A DNA stretch of 64,000 bases from Astragalus membranaceus. Lineage: Eukaryota; Streptophyta; Magnoliopsida; Fabales; Fabaceae. The notes under the pieces are model-generated. The model was not told where the DNA came from, did no database searches, and saw only the letters and a list, made by a program, of their open reading frames with translations. The stretch covers positions 28,005,917 to 28,069,916 of the forward strand of contig CM076848.1 in assembly GCA_039519185.1 (NCBI GenBank), written 5' to 3'. The position numbers and the translations under genes are program-made. Every line of letters begins with the position of its first letter. The first letter of the stretch is position 1. This document shows, piece after piece, positions 1-9,700 of this stretch.

Positions 1-2
1 TC

Positions 3-2127
3 ATTCGCCAGGTATTTCAACCCAAAAAGCATACCTCCAAGAATTCCCAGAAGAATTCATTTGTTTTTCAACGGGCATTACGACAGTCCAGTTGTCATTC
101 TTCAGCTGTAGTCTATCCAGATCATAGACAAGTTAATATTGATCAAATTGATGAATCCACCCTTGATGGGGAAAGTGGTGCCATTGTGCCATTCAGATCT
201 GCTACTATCTTACTTCCCCCCACCCTTTGCAGTGATGTGAGTAGCCTTCCCGAGGAATTGTTTGATTTACGAGAGAAGTACTCATCTTCTTGCAGATTAT
301 ATAGTTTGCAGGAACTTGCATCTGCAACCGGTAACTTCTCACCCGGTAAGTTTTCATCTCTCCAACTTATGCTTCCCAATTGTTATTATAGCTACTTGCT
401 TGAGATATCTTCTGATAGGTTTTTGAAATTGTGTTTTCAGAAAATTTGGTTGGCAAAGGTGGTAGTAGTGATGTTTATAGAGGACGTCTTCCAGATGGCA
501 AGGAATTGGCGGTGAAAATTTTGAAGCCATCGGAGAATGTGCTAAAAGAATTTGCTCAGGAAATTGAGATCGTTACAACTTTGAATCACAAGAACATAAT
601 ATCTCTATCTGGTTTTTGTTTAGAGGGAAACTATTTACTATTGGTTTATGATTTTTTATCAAGGGGAAGCCTAGAAGAAAACCTTCATGGTAGATGTTTA
701 TTTTGCGTTGTTTGCTAGCGATTATATAAATCTTTACCTTTTCTGATTTGTTCTTTTTTGTGCTTTCTGGCATAGGTAACAAGAAGGACTATAACGTATT
801 TGGTTGGCAAGAGCGGTACCGGGTGGCTGTGGGAGTAGCTGAGGCATTGGACTATCTGCATAATGGCTGTGCACAGGCTGCGATCCACAGGGATGTCAAA
901 TCTTCTAATATCCTTCTTTCAGATGATTTTGAGGCTCGGGTACTGTACTATATTTACCCTCCTTGCTCAATTAGCTGCTGTTACCTTTTGATATTTTTTC
1001 ACTTGCTTTCAGTTATCCCTGTCCCTTATGCCACTTGTCTATTTCTTCAGCTTTCAGATTTTGGATTGGCTAGTTGGGGTTCTTCTTCTTGCCATATTAT
1101 TTGTACTGATGTGGCCGGAACTTTTGGGTGAGTAGCATGCCCTTTGTCCCTCCTTTGGCTTGTTTATCTCCCTACATTTGATTTGGTCTGAAAAAGGTTT
1201 TATCTGGCAGGTACCTAGCTCCTGAGTACTTCATGCACGGTAGAGTAACTGACAAAATTGATGTATATGCTTTTGGTGTTGTACTCCTTGAGCTTCTATC
1301 AAATAGGAAGCCCATTAACAATGAATGTCCAAAGGGCCAAGAGAGCCTTGTTATGTGGGTAAGTTCTTTTCCCAGTGTTACAAGTTCTGCATCTAAGATT
1401 GTTACCACACTGTATCTATATCGGTGTTATCAATTGCGGATGTCGGACCACAGTGGAAGGTAAAAAATCCACAAATTCGCCGTAGTGGTTGGCCAAAAAT
1501 CCGCCACCCAATCTGCTATGGCCGCTTTCTGCTAACACTGATCTATATAAATGATTCCTGTATTTAATATAAGAACTTAACATTCCACTAGTATCCTAAG
1601 AGTTCGAAGTCAATGCGACTAATTAGTAATGACTAAATCCAGGCAACATCAATCTTGGAAAGTGGGAAGTTTTCCCAGTTGCTCGACCCAAGCCTTGGCA
1701 GTGATTACAACCATTTCCAGATCAAGAGAATGCTTTTGGCTGCTACTCTGTGTATTAGGCGAGCTCCTAGATTGCGACCTCAAATCAGTCTTGTAAGTCC
1801 TTTTCCTGTGCAAATTCACTACATTCCATTTGTTCCGCCTTAGTGTCCTTCCTTTTGAACACCAATCCTGTTTCTTCAATAATGCAGATATTGAAACTTC
1901 TTCATGGCGACGAAGAAGTGACAAGATGGGCAGAACAAGAAGTTTGTGCACCCCAGACACATGATGGATTTGACGAAGAACCAGTTCCAATTAATATTCA
2001 GTCCCACCTTAACCTTGCTTTGCTGGACTTGGAGGATGATGCCGAGTCTATCAGTAGCACTGAACAGACCGTTTCATTGGAGGACTATTTGCAAGGAAGA
2101 TGGAGTCGTTCTTCAAGTTTTGACTAA
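3..2127 (+). CDS. Receptor-like cytoplasmic protein kinase, 3' part (5' end outside window)
   Basis: Exons joined by GT-AG introns: 3-345, 441-689, 776-939, 1051-1127, 1211-1358, 1643-1792, 1888-2127. The spliced frame is 1371 nt, 456 residues plus stop, open from the window edge. Kinase landmarks appear in order: glycine-rich loop GKGGSSDVYRG, lysine in AVKIL, catalytic loop HRDVKSSNILL, DFGLASW, and APEY in the activation segment. These are what an active Ser/Thr kinase needs. About 115 residues precede the kinase domain here, and the true N-terminus is upstream. The sequence resembles plant kinases that carry an N-terminal nucleotide-binding (USP-like) domain, which would lie off the window, so that assignment is inference. 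The C-terminal tail is acidic and Ser-rich and ends SRSSSFD. Intron 5 carries a MITE. The substrate is unknown. Confidence 0.9.
1422..1540. mobile_element. hAT-like MITE in kinase intron 5
   Basis: A 119-bp insertion is flanked by the perfect 8-bp duplication ATCTATAT (1414-1421 and 1541-1548). Its ends are imperfect inverted repeats: CGGTGTTATCA on the left, and CAGTGTTAGCA when the right end is read on the other strand. An 8-bp TSD with a CAGTG-type end fits the hAT superfamily. It has no coding capacity and lies wholly inside the intron at 1359-1642. Confidence 0.75.
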
Positions 2128-2830
2128 TCACTTCATCATAAATGTTTGTTTCATTTATATTATCTTGTTTTCTTAGGTTAGATTTTCACAGTTCTGCCGT
2201 AGCACGGATTGGGTCTTGGAAGAGAGGTACAAAATTTTTGTCCCCCCTCCTTGACTTTGTAGCTATGTTCAGTTCGTGTTCTACGGAAAGATTTTCACAG
2301 AAGCCTTCACATTGTTTAGCATTTGGCCTTACTGGAGCAAATTCTAACGATCTAATTGTGTAGATTTGGGAAAAAAGTAGTATATGAAGAGTATGTATAT
2401 TTTATCACGAACCCCTTGCTTCTTAGTTCAACGGTGTTACATCCAATGTCCACTTGAAAGTGTCATCGGAAAAATATGACTTGCTCTTTTGCCCTCGGTA
2501 ACTACAACTATTTTCCTTCTTGTCATATCTGGAATGGTCCTATGCATAAAACTGAAACTGTAGACTTCGAGTAAGGGTAGCTTTCATTGGATTTAGATGC
2601 ATAAAGACACGCATGTGTTAAAATTCTAACTTGATCCTTTGTTAAAGGCAGGTATATTTGCCTTAGTTTATTTACTTATTTATTTATTTATTGATTGATT
2701 TTTCAGCGTAAATAGGTGTGTTTTCAAGTAGAAGGAACTTGGATATTCAATCTTATTACCGATTGAGATGAACCTCCTATGAGATGATGTACAGTTGTAC
2801 ACATGTTATTTTGAAGATTTAGACATATTT
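2128..2830. other. 3' flank of the kinase gene, no further gene seen
   Basis: This AT-rich stretch after the kinase stop codon should hold its 3' UTR. A TTTATTTATT-type low-complexity run lies near 2665-2700. No open frame with recognisable domains, RNA gene or transposon end was seen. Confidence 0.5.
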
Positions 2831-2891
2831 TGCAAGGCATTCTTAGATTCACGAATTTGAAGTTTGGCTGTGGATGGCTTAAAACATATTG
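2831..2891 (+). repeat. Left copy of a ~62-bp tandem duplication split by a MULE
   Basis: The sequence starting TGCAAGGCATTCTTAGATTC and ending AACATATTG recurs, diverged, at 5101-5163. The second copy begins directly after the right target-site duplication of the transposon at 2891-5091. The simplest reading is that two tandem copies existed and the transposon landed at their boundary. Confidence 0.75.
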
Positions 2892-5091
2892 GTTTTTTTT
2901 TTTTTACCCACACCATGTCCCTCTATACGCCCACAACTTTTGTTATTCCGAAAATACCCTTTGCATTTATTACACTTTTCAGCTTGTGGTCCAAAATCTC
3001 TGCGTGGGATCCACTTTTTTGGCCGTCGGATTTACCTACCAGCCAGATAAATTCGTTTAGTATTTAATGCGAAATTTAACGGATTTATGGGTTGAAAACT
3101 TAAGTCCGTTGTTCACTTTTTTAAGGCTTATAAAAAAAAACATAATTCCGTTGTCGTTATATTTAAAACCAAACGGATTTCAGTTTTTGAACATAAACCC
3201 GTTAATAAGTTTTTTACGTAACAGAATTACGTACAAAAAACATAAATCCGTTACACCAAAAACGTGAAAACGGATTTATGTTCAAAAACTTAAATGTGTT
3301 ATTGTCTATTTTGTTAAACGGATTTACCTATTATATACATAAATCCGTTTTGAAAAAAAAACAGATTTATGTATCTAATAGATAAATCCGTTACACATTA
3401 TTTTTATTATATTTATTTAATTTTTTTTAAAAATGTTAAAATGAAACAAATATGGATACGAAGTCACGGTTGGTTCTGTTCTCGATAGATACATCAATTA
3501 ATTATTTAGATACATTCATGACGGATGCGGTATATTTAATTAATTATTATTATTTTTAAAAATGTATGTAGATTATTAATTAATTAACTAACTAACAATT
3601 GTCTATTTTGTAGCTATTTCCAACACGTGATGATATTGTATGTTGGGTCAGAGACATTAGAAATGACATCAGAGTTGTCGTTATCATCCTTAGATCTAAC
3701 AAAGCTATAGGTAAAAGCGGTTCGAGAGATAAAATTATATTTGGCTACAAGAAACATGAGAATTTCAGCAATAATTCTAGAGTCATCGGGTCAAACGCGT
3801 GTAATTGTCCGTTTAAGTTGAGAGCTACATATACGGTTCGTGACGGGGGTTGGCGTTTGAGGGTTAGGTGTGGACTCCACACGCATGAGTTGCTTACAAC
3901 CTTAACCGGCTCCGCATTGTTTGGGCGATTAACGGAGGAGGAGAAGGCTATGGTCGATGAACACACTGCATTGAGGGTTGCCCCAAAAGATTGTATGAAT
4001 GCTTTGAAGAAGAAATTTGCAGGTAATGTGACTGCTATGCCCCAACTATATAGGCAGCGTTACATCTGCAGGTCTTCTTTGAAGGGTCCTAGAATTGATA
4101 TTCAGGAGCTGATGAGATTGATAAAATCTGAGAAGTTTTGGTCTTGGTTATGGTGAGAAAAGTTGGCGGTTAATCCGACAAGAACTAATTCAAGAAATAA
4201 CCTTACGTATGATCTATATTCTGAATTATTTGGGGTTCAAAGACTTGCAGAAATTAATGAGTCACTGTTTGTTAGGAATTATGGGAGGCAGGATGCGGAC
4301 AAGTGGCTGAGCATGCCTGAGAAGGGGTACATTATATCTACCAAATATAATGTCGCCCTAGTTGAATTATCTTTGAAAAACTCATATACTTATTTACCTT
4401 TGAGAGGTTCTTATTCACCTAGTAAGAGTCGCAATATCATCTCTATTCTTCACATGAACAACATTCACTGGGTGCATGTTGCGCTTTTGCCTGAGTGTCT
4501 GTTGCCTCCAATTGGTTTTCAATGGGAGCGCTTTTCGTCTGATGAAGCTATGTCATGGTTGGATCTTTATATAGGGCGTTTCCTACTATGAGTGTCTTTA
4601 GCTCCGGCCCCGAAACCACCATCTCATCCACCAAAGATTGTAGACAGCTGATTTTGAATCTGAATTTTATTTTTTATTTATTTTAGAAAACAGAATTATC
4701 TTATTAATTGGTAAATCCGTTTTTACAAATTAACAAAACGAAATTATCTATTCACTAGATAATTCTGTTTTGGAAATTATTAAAACGGAATTATCTATTC
4801 ACTACGTAATTCCGTTATTACAATCTTAAGAAGACAGAATTAAGTTTCTTAAAGTTACTTTCGTTGTGTTATATTAAAACAACGGAATTATCTCACACAT
4901 TAGTACTTCTGTTACGCATTTTTTCCAGCCAACGGGTTTATCTAACTAAAAGATAAATCTGTTATGTGTTTTTTCCAGAAACGGATTTACCTTCCAGTTA
5001 GATAAATCGGTTAGTTCATTTTATTGAGGGACATTATGGGAATAACAAAAATTGTGGGGGTATAAAGTGAAATCGTGGGGGTAAAAAAACC
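2891..5091 (+). mobile_element. Mutator-like element (MULE), non-autonomous, 2.2 kb
   Basis: The termini are long inverted repeats of about 65-70 bp. The left end starts GGTTTTTT followed by ACCC and pyrimidine-rich sequence. The right end, on the other strand, starts GGTTTTTTTACCCCCACG. Both contain TTTTTGTTATTCC-like blocks. The flanks carry AACATATT (2883-2890 and 5092-5099; 9 bp if the adjoining G is counted), the size expected for MULEs. The subterminal zones 3060-3420 and 4690-5010 are packed with copies and reverse complements of ACGGATTTA and ACGGAATTA. The centre holds one reading frame (3614-4591) but no transposase catalytic region, so the element would need a helper in trans. Confidence 0.8.
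3614..4591 (+). pseudogene. FAR1-like DNA-binding domain joined to an OTU-like segment, transposase core missing
   Basis: One frame runs from a possible splice acceptor (TAG at 3611-3613) to the stop at 4591. It is broken only by an in-frame TGA at 4154-4156. The first half (FGYKKH, ACNCPFKLRATYT, GLHTHEL) looks like the zinc-binding FAR1/WRKY-GCM1-type domain at the N-terminus of MULE transposases. The second half (GYIISTKYNVALVELSL, NNIHWVHVAL, LPPIGFQWERF) resembles the OTU-like C-terminal domain that some plant MULE proteins carry. The central DDE transposase domain expected between them is absent. It could be a decayed transposase or a MULE accessory ORF. Family assignment is by recognition only. 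Confidence 0.6.
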
Positions 5092-5100
5092 AACATATTG

Positions 5101-5163
5101 TGCAAGGCATTCTTTGATTCACTAGTATTTGAAGCTTGGATGCGGAGGACTTAAAACATATTG
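5101..5163 (+). repeat. Right copy of the ~62-bp tandem duplication
   Basis: This is the partner of 2831-2891. It starts TGCAAGGCATTCTTTGATTC and ends TTAAAACATATTG. It lies immediately after the MULE target-site duplication and immediately before the SINE, and its last bases form part of the SINE target-site duplication. Confidence 0.75.
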
Positions 5164-5168
5164 TCCCA

Positions 5169-5327
5169 ACCCAGAGTGTGAGGTTTCGCTGTTGGGGCTG
5201 ATCCTCCCTTAACCAATGGTCGGGGGTTCGATCCCCGCATTGGGTACGGAGCCCCTCGAGGCACCTCTAATGAGCGAGGGATTAGTCACTGTTATTCGTG
5301 CGGTGGATACCCGGGTTTACCTAAAAA
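5169..5327 (+). mobile_element. tRNA-related SINE, 159 bp
   Basis: It is flanked by the perfect 14-bp direct repeat AACATATTGTCCCA (5155-5168 and 5328-5341). It contains GGGTTCGATCCCC near 5226, a good RNA polymerase III B box, and ends in an A-rich tail next to the right repeat. A clear A box was not found. B box plus variable-length TSD supports a SINE over a DNA MITE. Confidence 0.75.
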
Positions 5328-5555
5328 AACATATTGTCCCATTCCTTGCCAAATGCCACTAAGAACATATTGCTGGAAATTTGGAGATATTGCATTTTAT
5401 GTTACTGACTTTTTCGGTAGAATAAGAGTATCTTTGGGAGTTTGGAGAGGAGAGGGGAGTGCTTTGGGAGAGTGAATTAGAAACCTTTCATCTTAATTAA
5501 GAGTCATTTTGTAGAGAATGATACAATATGTTTTGATTATATTTTGTTGTCAACA

Positions 5556-5713
5556 AAGGCATATTTCTATTTCTCATGTGGTGAAACTTTAGATGTTGTT
5601 GGGTTGGGTATTTGGGCCTAATCTGTGATTAATGAAGGCATATTTCTATTTCTCATGTGGTGAAACTTTAGATGTTGTTGGGTTGGGTATTTGGGCCTAA
5701 TCTGTGATTAATG
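5556..5713 (+). repeat. Perfect-looking 79-bp direct tandem duplication
   Basis: Two consecutive copies (5556-5634 and 5635-5713), each starting AAGGCATATTTCTATTTC and ending CTGTGATTAATG, show no difference on reading. That points to a recent duplication. No gene was seen in it. Confidence 0.85.
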
Positions 5714-5716
5714 TAA

Positions 5717-5791
5717 GGGTTTTTTTTGTACCCCCATCATATCCATATATACCCCCCCCACAGACCCTACGAAAAGACGAAAATACCCTTA
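5717..5791 (+). mobile_element. Solitary MULE-type terminus
   Basis: The sequence opens GGGTTTTTTTTGTACCCCC and contains two further CCCC-rich blocks and GAAAATACCCTT. It strongly resembles the left terminus of the element at 2891. No matching inverted end was found before the POLD1 promoter, so it appears to be a truncated remnant. The remaining sequence to 6600 shows no convincing gene; a short acidic frame at 6024-6254 is not credible. Confidence 0.5.
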
Positions 5792-6632
5792 AATTTTTTA
5801 CAAATTTACAAAATATTTACCTTCTATGCGTGTTAGAGTGCTTTGGGTTAGAGTGCTTTTATAGAAATCTGTTTGCGATTTGAGTTTTTTTTTCATCAAG
5901 CAAATGGGTTTTCTTGATTTAGATTCCCTTCTCCCTCTTTTGAAAAAGGAGAACTGATAAGTGGGTTTTGAATTTGTGCAACGATGATCATCTCGCACCT
6001 TCTATGCGTGTTTTGATTTTGGTTTGGAAACTCTAAAACATTCTTATTTCATCTTTCAATTTCTGTTAGTGGAGTTCGCTCTCTTTAGTGTTAGTGGGTT
6101 TGTGTTTGGTGAATATGGAAAAGAGAGAGATTATGGTGAAGATGAAGAGAAGGGAAGAGTTTCTGGGTTAGGTGAGGAAGAGTCAATGGATACTCGAAAT
6201 AGGGAAGGAGAAGGGATGGTGACTGGTGAGTCAGCAAAGTCAAATCAGCTTTAAAAAAAATTAGAAATAAAAAAAAATTACACAACAGATTTCTGTTAGT
6301 GAACTCTAACGTTTGACTAACAAAAAGACCTATTTAAAAAAGTTTGATTTTACAATGACTTTTAAAAAAAAAAACTTTAAAGAGACTAAAATCAAAACAG
6401 TTCATATTTACGAGACCTAAAAACATATTTAAAGCTAAAATAAATGAAATTGCTCACGCTTTAGTGAAGTTAGCTAATATCCAATATGCATTGATTGGTT
6501 ATTGATTAATGAAATGAATTAGACTTGTTTAAGTTAACCTCGTTTTCTTTACTCTCTCTCTCTCCGAATGGAATATGGTGTCAACCGGTTACCGGGTAAT
6601 AATAATGTTATAAATCCTAATCAGTCGTGCGT

Positions 6633-6694
6633 CACGTGCCGGTGCAAGCGGGAAAACCTCAATACTCAAGAACCCTGACAAGAAGTGGCGGGAA
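6633..6694 (+). promoter_or_regulatory. POLD1 proximal promoter: G-box and two E2F-type sites
   Basis: CACGTG lies at 6633-6638. GCGGGAAAA at 6648-6656 is the reverse complement of TTTTCCCGC and matches the plant E2F consensus TTTSSCGC. GGCGGGAA at 6687-6694 is a second E2F-like site (TTCCCGCC). They sit about 105 and 67 bases before the POLD1 ATG. E2F control at the G1/S transition is expected for a replicative polymerase. Actual occupancy is inference. Confidence 0.6.
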
Positions 6695-6760
6695 TATCAT
6701 CACATTTCCAAACTCTCACTCTCACATCGCCTCTCTCCCTCTTCCAACCCCAACTCTTCG

Positions 6761-9700
6761 ATGAGCAACAATTCAAGGAAGCGACCCGCGGCGCCGTTAC
6801 AACCCCCACCGGCGAAGCATGCATTGTCTCAAGAAGAAGAGTTCATGGATGAAGACGTGTTCTTGGATGAAACCCTCATTTCCGAAGACGAAGAGTCCAT
6901 AATCCTCCGTGATATCGAGCAGCGCCAGGCCCTCGCTTCTCGTCTTTCCAAGTGGACTCGTCCTCCTCTCTCCTCGGATTATATCTCTCAATCTTGTAGC
7001 ATTCGTGAGTAATTGCACGGCAGCAATTTCTGTTAATAATTTCCCCTTTGCTGTATACTAGGGTTTTAGGTTTGAGTTTGGGTTTTGGTTTTCTTGCTGG
7101 AAATTGATGTTTTTTCCTCTGTTCTTCTTTTTGAGTTTTAGTTTTTCAGCAGTTGGAGATTGATTATGTGATTGGAGAGAGTCATAAAGAATTGCTGCCG
7201 AACTCGTCTGGACCTGCTGCTATTATTAGAATATTTGGAGTTACGAAGGAAGGTTAGCTCGTGTGTCTGTTTTCTGTTTGGTTAGTATAAATGTCAGTAT
7301 TATTAAGTGTTATTGTAGTTTGGTTTGGTTTGATTCAGTTTAGGGGAGAAATCATCCGAACCAGCACAATAAGCTTTTCTATGTTGGGATTTGGGAATGG
7401 AAACCAATCGATTTGCTTCTAATTAGAGAATAGAATTAAAATAAACCAGTCTTAATCGGTTTGGTTTAGTTCAGTCCAACAGTTTCTGATCAACCACTAC
7501 TTCCTTTGATAATAACCAATTTACCTTAACTTTTGTTCATTTAATGGGCAAATTCTATGGTGGACCACCTTGATAGGTGATTAATGTGGACTGACACATG
7601 AAAACTTGTTCAAAACTCTAACACTGACCGACAGCACCCTTTGCGATTTCAAACAATGACTTGATCAATGTTTTTCGATAAAGATCAAAGAGAAACGAAT
7701 GTGAGTGCCTCAAAACTCAACTTATATCCGTTTGCTCTTGTAATTGTTGAGCCGACACCGATCAAGTCATCATCTCAATAGTGAGGATGAAGAGGACCGT
7801 GTGGTTCTGCATTGGGGGTGGGGCGTCAGTTGTCGCCATAGTAGTTCTTATTAGATCTAAAAATATTCACCGCTTAAGCTTGGTTGAGTTAGTCCTACTT
7901 CAAATTCTTAGATGAGTCAGATTCTTAGATATTATTGAAGTCTATCCCACATTTGTTACTAGACCACCCGCCACATTTGTCCACACTCAAGATGTTTGGT
8001 CTTGGATGGGAGGGTGTGTTGAAAATTGAAATCGCAAATCAACTAGAGATGTGGCCAAAGCGGTTCTTATGAGATTTTAGTAATAGTCACCCATTGAGCT
8101 AATTTTTGAGGTTGAATCAGACTCGGATGAAACTCTTAGAATAACTAACGATACAAGATCTGCATGGTTTCATAAATGAAAATTGAACCAAAGAGTATTT
8201 AGATAAAGGAAACCAAACTTACTTGGGTTTGTTCAGTTTGCATTCTTTTGGTTGCAAAATTAAGATCTACCAACTTACACATATTGTCACTTTGTAGGCT
8301 TAATTCATTATCACTATTTTCATGTCTAGACATACAGTGATCCATACTTTAAAATGGGCACATTGATGCTCCAACAAACTTGTTGAACATCTTTTATTTC
8401 TGAAATTGAACCCATCATCATGATTTACAACTAATATTTCATAAACAGAATCTAACAGTGTGAGAAAATGATATGACTTGTGAACTCCAACTTATAAATT
8501 TCTTAGGATGCATAAGTCTATTTTGTATAACTGTTGGCATCCTTGTTACCCAACTGTCTTATTGAAACCATGGACATGAAATAATTTTACTTTCTTGCAC
8601 ATACAATTTCCTCCTTATATAATTCACATTATGATATTCCATCAGTTGTATCAATATAAGTGCACAATAGAACCAGTCAAGTGTTTATCTGAAAAAAGTT
8701 GGTATAAAATTATCTATCATTATACTTAATAATCATGGCTCTCACGTAGTTCCTTACAGGAATTCTACAATAAGCTTGTATTTTGTGTTTCTTAGGACAC
8801 AGTGTTTGCTGCAATGTTCATGGGTTTGAACCATATTTTTACATCAACTGCCCTCCTGGAATGAGACCAGATGATGTCTCTCATTTTCATCAAGTTCTTG
8901 AGGTATCTGGCTTATTTTTTGAAAAGAAATTATTTTCAGTTTTTATCAAGAAAATAAATCATGTTTTAGCTTTTGAGTTGACTTTATTTACTTACATTTG
9001 CAACTTGTGATTCTTCAGACAAGGATGAGAGAAGCCAATAGAAACAGCAATGTCGGAAAATTTGTTCGCCGTATTGAAATAGTGCAGAGAAGGAGTATTA
9101 TGCACTATCAGCAAGTTGATTCCCACCCCTTTCTCAAAATTGTAGTTGCACTCCCAACAATGGTTGCCAGCTGCCGTGGTAAACTTAAATATCAAAGCAG
9201 ACATTTCATGTCCAATTATTGACTATCTTACCAAAACTCATTGGAGTCCAGTATTACCTGATCAGTTTTAATCTACATTGTTGGTTCTTTTTTTTTTTTA
9301 CGATAAACATTCTTAGTTCTTATTAGCTGTATTTTAATGCAATTTATGTCCAGGAAATGGTGTGCACATAAATTTTAATTTTTGCATCTCGATACATTTT
9401 TGTTTTAATTTGTTTTGACAATTGCAACGACAATTGTTTTTCAACAGCACTTTACTCATGAGTTAATATTTTTCTTGCCAAAATTTCAAAACTTGGCAGG
9501 TATTCTTGATAGAGGTATTCAGCTTGATGGTCTGGGCATGAAAAGCTTCATGACTTACGAAAGCAATGTACTTTTTGCCCTTCGTTTCATGATAGATTGT
9601 AGCGTAGTTGGTGGAAATTGGATTGAAATTCCTGCTGGAAAATATAAGAAGACATCAAAAAGCTTGTCTTACTGCCAGTTAGAGTTCGATTGCTTGTATC

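Noticed and set aside
6024..6254. Small acidic ORF with a signal-like hydrophobic start upstream of POLD1
   Set aside because: Only 76 codons, next to a MULE remnant, without splice partners or similarity I recognise.
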